Assembly (NCBI GenBank): GCA_905479815.1
Contig: CAJQOA010000013.1
Span: forward strand, 1-43,573
Length of the DNA: 43,573 nt
Direction of reading: 5' to 3'
Source of the DNA: an uncultured Psychroserpens sp.
GTDB lineage: Bacteria; Bacteroidota; Bacteroidia; Flavobacteriales; Flavobacteriaceae
Made by a program: the position numbers and the translations under genes
Shown here: piece after piece, positions 1 through 9,314 of the stretch
How positions within the stretch are numbered: the first letter of the stretch is position 1
Layout: every line of letters begins with the position of its first letter
The notes under the pieces: generated by a model
The model's database searches: none
What the model was told of the DNA's origin: nothing
The model's input: the letters and a program-made list of their open reading frames with translations, nothing else

Positions 1-138
1 TCTCAAATCAAAAAAGAGAAAAGTGTACTCATTAATGATATGATGAAAGCTAAAAATAAAGGTCTTAAAACTCAACCAATTAAGAAGAAAGAAAAAGACC
101 AAATGCATTGTGATTACTTAGACCATGCACAACACTAA
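1..138 (+). CDS. 3' end of an upstream gene, probably an amidohydrolase paralogue
   Basis: An open frame enters from the left edge and stops with TAA at 136-138. It encodes 45 residues rich in lysine and ends in CDYLDHAQH. The stop lies only four bases before the start chosen for the next gene, so the two are probably one transcript. The fragment is too short to identify by itself. The suggestion of an amidohydrolase partner rests only on my recollection that flavobacteria often carry two amidohydrolase-family genes side by side, so the function is inference. Confidence 0.55.
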   Translation, partial: SQIKKEKSVLINDMMKAKNKGLKTQPIKKKEKDQMHCDYLDHAQH

Positions 139-142
139 ATCA

Positions 143-1459
143 ATGAAAATGAAAACACTCAATATAAAATTATTACTGATAGCTGTACTTAGTTTCTCTA
201 TTAGTATCGCACAGCAAACACCTGCTCCAAAACAAAGTAAAGCTATTGCTATAACTGGAGCTACTGTTCATGTTGGAAATGGTAACGTCATTGAAAACAG
301 TATCGTCATTTTTGAAGATGGCAAACTTAAAACCGTAGCAGATATGACACTTGTTAAAATGGATCTTTCTGGTATGGAAATCATAGATGGTAGTGGCAAA
401 CATGTGTATCCTGGATTTATTGTTCCTAATTCTACATTAGGATTAGTAGAAATAGGTGCAGTGAGAGCTACAGATGATGATTCTGAACTTGGCACATGGA
501 ATCCACATATTAGAAGTTTAATAGCTTATAATACAGAATCTAAAATTGTCGAATCTATGAGACCCAATGGTGTTTTATTAGGTCAAATAACACCTCGTGG
601 CGGACGTATTTCTGGTACATCTTCTATCGTACAATTTGATGCTTGGAATTGGGAAGACGCTGTTATAAAAGAAGATGATGGTATTCACATGAATTGGCCA
701 AGCAGTTTTTCTAGAGGTCGTTGGTGGCTAGGAGAAGATCCTGCAATGAAAGTCAATAAAAACTATGACAAACAAGTTACAGAAATTAACGATTATTTTA
801 GTGCAACAAAATCGTATATGGCTGGTGATAAAACCGCAACGCATTTACCATATGAAGCTACAAATGGCTTATTTGATGGATCTAAAACTTTATATATTAA
901 TGTAGATGATGAGAAAGGAATCACAGATGCAATAAACTTTAGTAAAGCGAACAACGTTTCAAAAATGGTTGTAGTTGGAGGCTATGAAGCTCATAAGGTT
1001 GCAGATTTGCTCAAACAGAATAATATTGCTGTTTTATTACAACGTGTACATTCTAGACCTAATCAAACAGATGATGATTATGATATGCCTTTTAAATTAG
1101 CAAAATTATTAACAGATAAAGGTGTTACTGTGGCGTTGGAAACTAGCGGACAAATGGAACGTATGAATTCTCGTAACCTACCTTTTTACGCTGGTACAAC
1201 TGTAGCACATGGTTTAACTAAAGAGCAAGCTTTGCAGTTAATTACACAAAATCCAGCCAAAATTCTTGGTATAGACAAAATGTATGGAACTTTAGAAGTT
1301 GGTAAAAGCGCTACCTTATTTATTAGTGAAGGTGATGCTTTAGATATGAGAACAAATATCTTAACACATGCGTTTATTGATGGTAGGCTATTAAGTCTAG
1401 ATACACATCAAACTGAATTATGGGAACGTTATTCTAAAAAATTTGAAGCTCAAAATTAG
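143..1459 (+). CDS. Secreted amidohydrolase-family protein lacking metal ligands
   Basis: The protein has about 438 residues with a signal peptide (MKMKTLNIKLLLIAVLSFSI, cleavage near SIAQQ). The start at 143 puts a short basic region before the hydrophobic core; an in-frame ATG at 125 would overlap the previous gene, and ATG 149 is also possible. The N-terminal composite-domain strand pattern, the VYPGFIVPN segment and the C-terminal part (ALQLITQNPAKILGID, LEVGKSATLFI) are those of imidazolonepropionase-like amidohydrolases. The HxH metal motif that normally follows PGFID is replaced by VPNSTLGL. The late catalytic Asp region reads NLPFYAGTTVAHG, with no clear Asp. A metal-dependent hydrolase activity is therefore doubtful; it may be a partner subunit or a pseudoenzyme. 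It probably acts in the periplasm. Confidence 0.82.
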   Translation: MKMKTLNIKLLLIAVLSFSISIAQQTPAPKQSKAIAITGATVHVGNGNVIENSIVIFEDGKLKTVADMTLVKMDLSGMEIIDGSGKHVYPGFIVPNSTLGLVEIGAVRATDDDSELGTWNPHIRSLIAYNTESKIVESMRPNGVLLGQITPRGGRISGTSSIVQFDAWNWEDAVIKEDDGIHMNWPSSFSRGRWWLGEDPAMKVNKNYDKQVTEINDYFSATKSYMAGDKTATHLPYEATNGLFDGSKTLYINVDDEKGITDAINFSKANNVSKMVVVGGYEAHKVADLLKQNNIAVLLQRVHSRPNQTDDDYDMPFKLAKLLTDKGVTVALETSGQMERMNSRNLPFYAGTTVAHGLTKEQALQLITQNPAKILGIDKMYGTLEVGKSATLFISEGDALDMRTNILTHAFIDGRLLSLDTHQTELWERYSKKFEAQN

Positions 1460-1480
1460 CACCAAAATTATTCAATAAAA

Positions 1481-1509
1481 AACCTGTCTAGTGTAATACT
1501 AGACAGGTT
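1481..1509. terminator. Bidirectional intrinsic terminator
   Basis: A perfect 11-bp stem (AACCTGTCTAG paired with CTAGACAGGTT, loop 1492-1498) is followed by a T run on the plus strand and preceded by an A run. It therefore has a U tract on both strands. It lies between the convergent genes ending at 1459 and 1543 and can end both transcripts. Confidence 0.85.
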
Positions 1510-1542
1510 TTTTTATGTGTGATTCTAATTACAGAAACTGTA

Positions 1543-2346
1543 CTATTTGATTGCTTCTGCATTTGCTGGCATTGCAAATGATGCAGCACCTTTAGAAGAG
1601 TCTGTTAATATAATATCAGTAAAGTTGCGATCGTTACGTTCTGTTGTTGGCAAATTATCTTCAACATTAAACCATGTTAATCGTTTAGGTAACTTTAATC
1701 CGTTTACGGTTTGCCAATCACTATACTTTATAAAAGACCACTTCTTACTTTTTTCTTTACTAAAATAAGTCACTGTATATCCCAACCAAGCCATTTCGTT
1801 GGTTGAAGGATCATAATATAATATATATTCATCTTCTGGTGATTCTCCTACTCCACTTTCATAAGACACTTTAATACCAGGATATGCTTTTCCTTCAAAT
1901 CTTAAAGGCACAACATCCTCATAAATGATACCATCATCAGCTAGAATAAAAGGCATAGCATAGAAATAGAACATTAAGTTATAATAAAACTTTGGGTTTC
2001 CATCATAAGTAGTTTCATCCTTACTCTGCAACCAAACGACTTCTCCATCATAACCAATGGTATGCTTTGGCATTTCTATAATAGAATACCTGTTATGCAA
2101 ATCTGTAGTTGTGATTTCATCGCCAGTATCTTTAGGCATGGTAAACTTTAAGGTCTTCATTGTCCTCCAAGCATCTATTCCGCCATGTGCATTAAACACA
2201 TTAGTAATATTTTCTGGGTACGTACTTGTTGTAATGTCTAATTCTTCTTCAGAATAATCTATAGACTCAACGGTCTCTGTTGTTTTGTTGTCTTTACAAG
2301 ATGTAAAAACTAAAAGTACGATGAGTAATAAGCTAGTTAATTTCAT
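1543..2346 (-). CDS. Outer-membrane-type lipoprotein, DUF6503-like
   Basis: The protein has 267 residues and a lipoprotein signal peptide with lipobox FTSC (Cys17), followed by KDNKTTE. The lysine and acidic residue after the Cys resemble the Bacteroidota surface-export signal. The rest looks like a single beta-rich domain with the pattern NVFNAHGGIDAW near residue 50 and many aromatic residues, similar to the uncharacterised flavobacterial family I recall as DUF6503. The fold may resemble LolA/LppX-type lipoprotein-binding barrels, but that is inference. The gene is transcribed alone, convergent with the amidohydrolase-like gene. Confidence 0.75.
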   Translation of the reverse strand: MKLTSLLLIVLLVFTSCKDNKTTETVESIDYSEEELDITTSTYPENITNVFNAHGGIDAWRTMKTLKFTMPKDTGDEITTTDLHNRYSIIEMPKHTIGYDGEVVWLQSKDETTYDGNPKFYYNLMFYFYAMPFILADDGIIYEDVVPLRFEGKAYPGIKVSYESGVGESPEDEYILYYDPSTNEMAWLGYTVTYFSKEKSKKWSFIKYSDWQTVNGLKLPKRLTWFNVEDNLPTTERNDRNFTDIILTDSSKGAASFAMPANAEAIK

Positions 2347-2421
2347 TGGTCTCTATTTGCTTTTGATTTAAATTATTTTCAATAATTGACTTTGACGAAG
2401 TTACTAAGAATTGCTTACAAA

Positions 2422-2449
2422 AAAGCCTCAGAATTTTTTCTGAGGCTTT
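2422..2449 (-). terminator. Intrinsic terminator of the large T9SS gene
   Basis: A 12-bp perfect stem (AAAGCCTCAGAA paired with TTCTGAGGCTTT, loop of four T) lies 20 bases past the stop of the minus-strand gene at 2470. Read on the minus strand, the stem is followed by a run of T. Confidence 0.85.
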
Positions 2450-2469
2450 CTTTAACTAATTAAATTCAA

Positions 2470-5400
2470 CTATTCAATAATCAGTTTTTTCACTATGCTT
2501 TTATTATTTGCATTTAATTTCACGAAATAGAGTCCGCTTTGTAAATCTGCAATATCCAATTCAAGATTATTTCCTTCGGAAATTTGCTTTTCTAAGATGA
2601 GCTTTCCTTGGAGATCAATGATATTAACGGTTACATTTCCGAAGTTATTAGCATTTAATCTTATGGTCACCTTATCTTTTGCAGGATTTGGAAACATATC
2701 AAACGCTATAAAGTTTGAATCATCAACAGATAGTGCATCTTCAACAAACTCTGTATCAAATCTATTGGTGATCACTGGCGCATTAAAGTCAAAGAAAATT
2801 GAAGCTGTATTTGGGATAATATCTCCAATACCATATCCAGGATTTGGCTTAATTCTAAAATACACAAAACCTTGGCTTCCTTCTGCATCATCTTGCTCTG
2901 CTGGTAAACTAATATCTTCAAAGAACCACTCTAAATCTGTATCTGTTCTTGTAACCACATAATCATGACTAGACCTCAACATTTGGAATGTTGTTGCATC
3001 TAATTGACTATTTAAAGCATCATCTATTCTAACAAATTCAGCAGCAGCTGTACCTAAGTTCTGGAAACGAATAGTGTAATACAACCACTCATCTGATGCT
3101 GCAAAATCATCATAATTTACTCTAGGACCATGGGATTCTCTTTTATCATTTGGATCCCAAGAACCAACAACCAACTCAGATAATGTTGAGTAGTTATTAC
3201 TAGCAACTAAATCATTTGTATCTGTGATATAGCTTGCGGTGTTAGTTACAATCTCACCTAATTCAACCGAAGCTGGACAGGTTAATGATATATTAATATA
3301 TTCAACATCGCCAGGTTGTAGGTTAACAAAATCTACTGTAAAACCAGTTGCCGTGGCATTCACTGTATAACTTGGGTTTACGCTAAATACGCCATTGTAT
3401 ATAAGCAGAGGATCTGTTGTGAATTCTACTGTACCAGAGACAATTGTTGTAAGTCCTAAATTTTCAAGTACTAAATAATTCTCATGACTAAAGCCAGGTC
3501 TTGGTGGTGTCCAGTAATTAATAAGATAAACGGCAAGATCTTCACAACTTTGTTCTTCTACAACTGCGAAATCTAAAGTTTCGGTTGAACCGTTAACAAC
3601 ACTTACATTATCAAATGTACTTGTCGTAATATCATAACATGGCAAAGACTCTTCATATAAATTAAATGTTACATCATAAACATCTGTTTCACTAGTACTC
3701 AATATTTGAAATGAGCCAGTTGAAGAGTTTACGACATTGATGTTTCCGTCGTTATTCTTTTCATACGTAAAATAACCATTAGAAAAACTAGGTTCTGATG
3801 AATCAAAAATGCTATTTGCATTAGCATCTACAAATGCATTAACGTCTATTAATCCTACGGAAGTTGAACAATACACATCAAAATCAAATTGTACTGTACA
3901 ACAAGCATTTCCATTGGCACAACTTACAGATCCATCGCTACTAAAAGCTACTGTAATTGTTCCTCCTGAAGATGTGTATGACAAGCCTGAGAAATCACCA
4001 TCATTTCCGTAAGGCAAATTTGGATTCATCACAGAACCATCAGAATCTATAATAGACACTTCATCATAGTTAACTTCTGTACCACCTGCATTAAAGAAAA
4101 TAGTTAATGGTTCTCCATTATCACTTTGAAAACTAAACTCTGTTGTGTCATTATTAGCATAGCAATACATAGTATTTACGCCTCCATCATCACAAACTAC
4201 AGTTTGATTTGGATTTACTCTTGTTGTAAAACTTTCTTCGTTACAATCTAAAGCGTCACCATTATCATTATATGCAGTGATAGTTACATAATATGTGATT
4301 TCATAATCTAACGTTCCAATATCATAAGTTAAAACATTTCCGACATCTTGGTTATCAACAACCTCACTTCCTCCTGAAGTAATACCAACATTTAATTTAT
4401 AACCAGCCACTAGACCAGAAGCTGCTGTCCATGTTAAATCTATATTTTCATTGACATCAATATCACCATTGACTGGCGCAGTTAAAACTGACGTACAGTT
4501 TGGTACTGCAGTCAAATCTACACAATTCACATCGTAGTCTATAGGTATATAATTCTCCGTTGAGCAAGCAAAAACTTCATCAGAATCTACATAAATTGTA
4601 AGTGTATCTCCAGAAGACATAAATGTTAAACCTGTAAGGTCTCCATTAGTTCCATATCCAGAGTATAATAAAGTTCCATCTGTATCTAACACCGTTAATT
4701 CATCCCAAGTATCTTCTACTTGACCAGAATTAAAAGTGACTTGCACTGGCGAACCATCTGCACTTGTATACGTATACTCGTCTGCAGAGTTAAGTTCATA
4801 ACAATATGTTGTATTTACAGGACCTTCTTCGCAATCAATTGTTATTGGACAATCTTCTGTAATAAGATCAAAGGCACCAAATGCAAAACAGTCGTCATTA
4901 AGGTTACCAATTCTTATATAAACAGTTTGAGGATTTGATGTTGCAGTATACTGTTCTGGATTAGCAAGCGAATTAATTTGATTAAATACATTATTGAAAT
5001 TGTCGTAAAACGCAATATTATAATTGTTTGGATCTAATCCATTTAATACATCTGGTATAATACTAGTTAAATCAAAAACACCATTAGTACCACATGATGT
5101 AAGAGTTTGAGGTGCATTAATATTTGCAGCTTCACCTAAATCTACTTGAACTTCTGCAAAACCAGAACAACCGGTTAATACATCTGTTACAGTAACGGAA
5201 TATAATCCTGGTTCAAAAACAACAATCTCAGGATCTGTTGAGCCTTCATTCCATAAATATGTAAATCCTGCTCCTGATCCTCCATTTACAAATGGTGTTA
5301 ATACTATTTCGTTTCCTGTACAAATCGTATAAGGACCATTAAAGTCTACTTGTGGATTCACATTAAAGTTCACAAAAATAGTTTCAATCACATTATCTCC

Positions 5401-6876
5401 AGTAACAACCTCTTCTATTCTAACAAAAATTGTAATAGAATTACCAGTAACAGTATAATTATCTGGATTAGTAATCGGGTTTGTTTGAGAATCTGCTTCT
5501 GCCTCAGATAAATAATATACAAATGTAAAATTCGAAGCGTCTTCACCATTTACCATATTTGTTTCTTGAGATGTTAAATCAACATCAACTGAACCGTTTG
5601 GATCATCTCCACATACATTTAAAGTTACAGACGATGAAGAGACACAATTGACATCTACAATTAATTCTAATTGAACTACTGTTGAGCAATCACCAAATAT
5701 AGTAGAGACTCTAACATATAGCGTTTGAATAGATTGTGTGATATTAGTATATGGAGACGCTAATGCATTAACATTATTAGCGGCTTCACTTTCTGTTTCA
5801 TGAAATGTAACAACAAGTGTTGGGTTATCAATTCCGTTAGTGATTTCAGATACTTTATCTTCTAAAGTAAAAGTTGCAAAACCATCATCATCGTCATCAC
5901 AAACCACTAAAGGTGTTGGAGATGTAATGTTACCAAAATCATTAATGATGACTTCAAATTCTGCGTAAAAAGAACAGTTAGATTCCGTAAATACCGAGAA
6001 TGTATAAAAACCTGTTTGGGTCACTTCTAAAGTAGGTCCTGTTTCGTTTGGAAGAATAAATCCGTCATAATACCAATTGTAAAAGTAATTTGGATCATTT
6101 AAACCAGAATCTACAATAATCGAAGATCCATCACAAATTTCATAAATATCTAATAAGTTTGGTAGTGGTGGAAAATCAACTATAAGATCAAACGAGACTT
6201 GCTGTGTATTACCTGTACTGTTACTTATTACATTTACAAAAATCGTTTGTGGATTTGCAATATTTGTATAAGGACTAATCAAAGAATTCATTCCTTCAAC
6301 TGCATCTTGTTGCGTCTCGTGATAAGTTACTTGATAATTATTTGGACTTAAACCAGATAAGATTTCTTGATCCTTTTGTGTTAAGTCAAAATCATAAAAG
6401 CCATCAAAGTCTTCATCACACACAAAATAATCACTTGGCTGATTAATTACAAAAGGAGCTTCATTACATAATACTTCTGCAGACCAACCTGTTGTTGTGC
6501 CTGTATTATTACTTATAAATCTTAGGGTTAAACAACCAGATGCATTATCTGCTTGAACAAAACCAGGACCATTTGTTCCTGAATATGAACCAATTAATGG
6601 ACTATTGACTGAAGCACCATCATAAATGGCTAGAAAATCTTCATTTAATTGTGTAGAAAAATCTAAAAATTCTAATGACACGTAACCGCCATCATTTGGT
6701 GGACATAAAGTTAATGTGAGATCTTCGTTGTTGCCATAATTGGAAGTGACATCTCCAGTATCTGTTAATACAAAATCACATTCTGTCCAAGAGCCATTTT
6801 GCATGACAAGATTTTGAGCATTTGTGAAAAAAGAAAAGAAGAGGGCAAATAGCGGAATGAGTAATTTTGATTTCAT
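2470..6876 (-). CDS. Giant mosaic adhesin-like protein secreted by T9SS
   Basis: The 1468-residue protein has a signal peptide (residues 1-20, cleaved near TNAQ). Approximate domains follow: a CUB domain at 25-137; four copies of a flavobacterial repeat (CDxDxDG, FDLT, a YHET-like strand, then NPQTIFVNV) between about 150 and 665, with a PKD-like segment inside; a CUB-like domain near 690-780; an FN3-like domain near 790-880; a second CUB-like domain near 895-1000; and a DUF11/DUF7619-like module (GSWDPNDK, YTIRFQNLGT, NTASIFFDFN) before residue 1390. The last 75 residues are a type A T9SS sorting domain (FPNPAKDKV, GLYFVKL). It is probably exported across the outer membrane and attached to the cell surface as an adhesin or binding protein. 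The ligand cannot be read from the sequence. Confidence 0.9.
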   Translation of the reverse strand: MKSKLLIPLFALFFSFFTNAQNLVMQNGSWTECDFVLTDTGDVTSNYGNNEDLTLTLCPPNDGGYVSLEFLDFSTQLNEDFLAIYDGASVNSPLIGSYSGTNGPGFVQADNASGCLTLRFISNNTGTTTGWSAEVLCNEAPFVINQPSDYFVCDEDFDGFYDFDLTQKDQEILSGLSPNNYQVTYHETQQDAVEGMNSLISPYTNIANPQTIFVNVISNSTGNTQQVSFDLIVDFPPLPNLLDIYEICDGSSIIVDSGLNDPNYFYNWYYDGFILPNETGPTLEVTQTGFYTFSVFTESNCSFYAEFEVIINDFGNITSPTPLVVCDDDDDGFATFTLEDKVSEITNGIDNPTLVVTFHETESEAANNVNALASPYTNITQSIQTLYVRVSTIFGDCSTVVQLELIVDVNCVSSSSVTLNVCGDDPNGSVDVDLTSQETNMVNGEDASNFTFVYYLSEAEADSQTNPITNPDNYTVTGNSITIFVRIEEVVTGDNVIETIFVNFNVNPQVDFNGPYTICTGNEIVLTPFVNGGSGAGFTYLWNEGSTDPEIVVFEPGLYSVTVTDVLTGCSGFAEVQVDLGEAANINAPQTLTSCGTNGVFDLTSIIPDVLNGLDPNNYNIAFYDNFNNVFNQINSLANPEQYTATSNPQTVYIRIGNLNDDCFAFGAFDLITEDCPITIDCEEGPVNTTYCYELNSADEYTYTSADGSPVQVTFNSGQVEDTWDELTVLDTDGTLLYSGYGTNGDLTGLTFMSSGDTLTIYVDSDEVFACSTENYIPIDYDVNCVDLTAVPNCTSVLTAPVNGDIDVNENIDLTWTAASGLVAGYKLNVGITSGGSEVVDNQDVGNVLTYDIGTLDYEITYYVTITAYNDNGDALDCNEESFTTRVNPNQTVVCDDGGVNTMYCYANNDTTEFSFQSDNGEPLTIFFNAGGTEVNYDEVSIIDSDGSVMNPNLPYGNDGDFSGLSYTSSGGTITVAFSSDGSVSCANGNACCTVQFDFDVYCSTSVGLIDVNAFVDANANSIFDSSEPSFSNGYFTYEKNNDGNINVVNSSTGSFQILSTSETDVYDVTFNLYEESLPCYDITTSTFDNVSVVNGSTETLDFAVVEEQSCEDLAVYLINYWTPPRPGFSHENYLVLENLGLTTIVSGTVEFTTDPLLIYNGVFSVNPSYTVNATATGFTVDFVNLQPGDVEYINISLTCPASVELGEIVTNTASYITDTNDLVASNNYSTLSELVVGSWDPNDKRESHGPRVNYDDFAASDEWLYYTIRFQNLGTAAAEFVRIDDALNSQLDATTFQMLRSSHDYVVTRTDTDLEWFFEDISLPAEQDDAEGSQGFVYFRIKPNPGYGIGDIIPNTASIFFDFNAPVITNRFDTEFVEDALSVDDSNFIAFDMFPNPAKDKVTIRLNANNFGNVTVNIIDLQGKLILEKQISEGNNLELDIADLQSGLYFVKLNANNKSIVKKLIIE

Positions 6877-7037
6877 AAATAAGTGTTTGATTGGTTGTTA
6901 CAAGTTACAAATCCATATCAAAATGACAAAAGATTCGTACATTACTATAACATGTATGTTATTAATTTTCCTACCCTATGATAAAATAGGTTTTAAATAC
7001 TATTTAAAGATTAACGCAGTATATCCTCGATAAACTG

Positions 7038-7045
7038 TAAATTTG
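7038..7045 (+). promoter_or_regulatory. -7 promoter box for the RNA methyltransferase gene
   Basis: TAAATTTG is an exact match to the Bacteroidota -7 consensus TAnnTTTG, 31 bases before the ATG at 7077. No TTG was found at the expected -33 position, so the promoter is only partly supported. Confidence 0.45.
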
Positions 7046-7076
7046 TGGACTTTAAAATATATTGAATTTTAACACA

Positions 7077-7877
7077 ATGCACTATAAAGAAATCACGAGT
7101 ACTCAAAATCAACTGGTAAAACAAATTCTTGCTTTAAAAGATAAATCTCGTGAGCGCAAAAAAACAGGTATTTTTATTATTGAAGGGCAGCGAGAATTAC
7201 GATTAGCTACCAAAGCAAATTATAAGATACAAACGGTATTATTTTATCCAGACTTAGTCTCTGTAGATGATCTAAACGCTCTTGTATCTTCGGAAATAGA
7301 ACGCATTCAAATCTCTAGAGATGTGTTTGAAAAATTGGCACATCGTAGTTCTACCGAAGGTGTTATTGCTATTGCTGAAATGAAACACCATAAGCTAGAA
7401 GATTTAAAATTTCCGACTAAAAACCCTTTAATATTGGTTGCAGAAGCTCCTGAAAAACCAGGAAATATTGGTGCCATCCTTCGTACTGCTGATGCTGCAC
7501 ATGTAGATGCTGTTATAATTGCCAACCCTAAAGGTGATTTATACAACCCAAATATTATACGATCTAGTGTAGGTTGCGTGTTTACAAATCAAATCGCCCT
7601 TGGTGACACGAATACTATTATTGAATTTTTAAAAGACCAAAATATTTCAATTTACAGTGCTATTTTACAAGACGCCGTAAACTATCACGAGCAAGATTAC
7701 ACTCAATCAACTGCAATTGTGGTAGGTACAGAAGCCAATGGTTTAAGCGATGCATGGCGAGAAGCTTCTACGCAAAACATAATCATCCCAATGCAAGGCG
7801 AGATTGATAGTATGAATGTATCTGTTGCAGCTGGGGTTTTAATTTTTGAGGTTAAAAGACAACGTGAATTTAAGTAG
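7077..7877 (+). CDS. TrmH/SpoU-family RNA 2'-O-methyltransferase
   Basis: The 266-residue protein begins at ATG 7077; an in-frame TTG at 7062 would add only five residues and is not needed. The N-terminal 100 residues are a SpoU substrate-binding-type domain (SRERKKTGIFIIEGQRELRLA). The C-terminal half is the knotted SPOUT methyltransferase: APEKPGNIGAILRTADAAH (motif 1), VVGTEANGLSDAW (motif 2) and IPMQGEIDSMNVSVAAGVLIFE (motif 3). These bind S-adenosylmethionine at the trefoil knot. The family methylates a ribose in rRNA or tRNA. The exact target (for example an RlmB-type position) cannot be assigned, so no symbol is given. It is convergent with the T9SS gene ending at 7892, with only 14 bases between. 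Confidence 0.92.
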   Translation: MHYKEITSTQNQLVKQILALKDKSRERKKTGIFIIEGQRELRLATKANYKIQTVLFYPDLVSVDDLNALVSSEIERIQISRDVFEKLAHRSSTEGVIAIAEMKHHKLEDLKFPTKNPLILVAEAPEKPGNIGAILRTADAAHVDAVIIANPKGDLYNPNIIRSSVGCVFTNQIALGDTNTIIEFLKDQNISIYSAILQDAVNYHEQDYTQSTAIVVGTEANGLSDAWREASTQNIIIPMQGEIDSMNVSVAAGVLIFEVKRQREFK

Positions 7878-7891
7878 TCTTCCCTTCTAAA

Positions 7892-9250
7892 TTATTTAAG
7901 GATACGTTTGTAAACAGTTCCGTTTTCCGAAGTTAATTTTATCAAATAGAGTCCGTTACTTACATTAGAAAAATCAATTGAAATACTATCCTCTTGGTTA
8001 TTGATTTTTGTTTTTACTAATTGTCCAGTAATCGTATACACTTCAACGTTTTCTATTTGTGACGTACTCGTATATATAAATAATTGATCTATTACAGGAT
8101 TTGGATATAGCGTTAGCGTATCAAGTTCTAAATCGTCTACACTAAGTAAGTCTGCATCTATTGTGATTTGAAAACTATCTGTAATACTTGTACCAGTGTA
8201 TGGGTTTGTCATACGCACAAAAATGGTTTCAATAGCTGAAGTATTCGTATACGCTTCAGGATTTGAAATGGCATTAATACCACTTTCGGCATCAGATAGA
8301 TTGCTGTGATATGTAAATACAAATGAATACACATTGGTATCTACACTTCCTAACATTGCAGCTTCGTTAGACGTTAAATCAAACACTTCTGTTCCATTTT
8401 CATCTGCATCCTCTACAACAACAGCAACTGGAGGTTGGTCTATAGAAGGAAAAGCACCAAAGGAGTCGTTTCTAACAAAGAGAGCACTATCAAAAACAGT
8501 ATCTAAAGCATCTCCTATGACTATCTTTATCGAGTATGAACTTCCAATGTCTAAATCACCCATGAGCATAAAAACCTTAGTTTGACCATTAAAATCTATT
8601 GGTGAACTCTCCGGAGAATTAAAAGGCAAGTAATTATAGCGATCAAAAAATGCTTCATTTACTGCAGGACAAGCAGTAGTTTGACCATTATGAACGGTCG
8701 TCACAGCAATTGGTGTTGTCGTACCTGGAACCACTGCTAAATTTTCTGAGACACCTGTGTTTAGATTTGTTAATATAAAAGCAAATGTGTCTGCAAAACT
8801 ACACTGAAACGTTTCATCATATTCTTCAGAAGCCATTAAAAAATCAAGACTAACAGACTCAACATCGGCAACAAAATCAAACTCTAATGATGACGCATTG
8901 TTAGTGTTAAAACCAAAAAGTGCATCTAAATCTGCATCACCAGGCCAACTTTGACTACCATAGGATAATTGATTTATGTTAGGTCCTGCTATAAATGTCA
9001 CATCTCCTGTTGAAAGCACTAACCCTTGATCGAAATTAAAATTTGTGCCTACATAATTAAATGTTCCAAGACCATTTACATCACCAAAATTAGTTCCTGA
9101 GCTAACTACAAAATTAGACGCAGGGAAATTTGGATTACCAATAAGTGAGTTAAGAATCAAATCTTGAGCATCTACATTTGGTGTAACCGTCATTTGTGAC
9201 AACATTATATTGAAAGTCATTAAGCATGACATAAGTAAAGTTCTTTTCAT
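7892..9250 (-). CDS. Choice-of-anchor L domain protein with T9SS sorting domain
   Basis: The protein has 452 residues with a signal peptide ending near residue 18. The choice-of-anchor L domain covers about residues 25-265: VDAQDLILNSLIG, GLGTFNY, FDQGLVLSTGDV, FLMASEEYDETFQC. It is followed by one copy of the repeat seen in the 1468-residue protein (ENGTEVFDLTSNEAAMLGS to ETIFVRM, about 285-360). A type A T9SS sorting domain closes the protein (LTLYPNPVIDQLF, GLYLIKLTS). It should be exported through the type IX system to the surface. The shared repeat suggests this protein and its larger neighbour belong to the same class of surface protein. The ligand is unknown. Confidence 0.88.
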   Translation of the reverse strand: MKRTLLMSCLMTFNIMLSQMTVTPNVDAQDLILNSLIGNPNFPASNFVVSSGTNFGDVNGLGTFNYVGTNFNFDQGLVLSTGDVTFIAGPNINQLSYGSQSWPGDADLDALFGFNTNNASSLEFDFVADVESVSLDFLMASEEYDETFQCSFADTFAFILTNLNTGVSENLAVVPGTTTPIAVTTVHNGQTTACPAVNEAFFDRYNYLPFNSPESSPIDFNGQTKVFMLMGDLDIGSSYSIKIVIGDALDTVFDSALFVRNDSFGAFPSIDQPPVAVVVEDADENGTEVFDLTSNEAAMLGSVDTNVYSFVFTYHSNLSDAESGINAISNPEAYTNTSAIETIFVRMTNPYTGTSITDSFQITIDADLLSVDDLELDTLTLYPNPVIDQLFIYTSTSQIENVEVYTITGQLVKTKINNQEDSISIDFSNVSNGLYLIKLTSENGTVYKRILK

Positions 9251-9255
9251 AATTG

Positions 9256-9283
9256 TTGAGCGTTTAATTTTGATGTAAATTTG
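9256..9283 (+). promoter_or_regulatory. Flavobacterial promoter of the M48 protease gene
   Basis: A TTG at 9256-9258 is followed after 17 bases by TAAATTTG (9276-9283), an exact -7 box. A second exact match, TAATTTTG, lies at 9265-9272. The boxes sit in the 64-base gap between the divergent genes starting at 9250 and 9315. Confidence 0.6.
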
Positions 9284-9314
9284 TTTTGAGCTTAAAAATA
9301 AGCATTTCCTATTT

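Noticed and set aside
6975-6994. CCTAT/ATAGG hairpin followed by TTTT in the gap before the RNA methyltransferase gene.
   Set aside because: The 5-bp stem is too short for a terminator and no plus-strand transcript precedes it.
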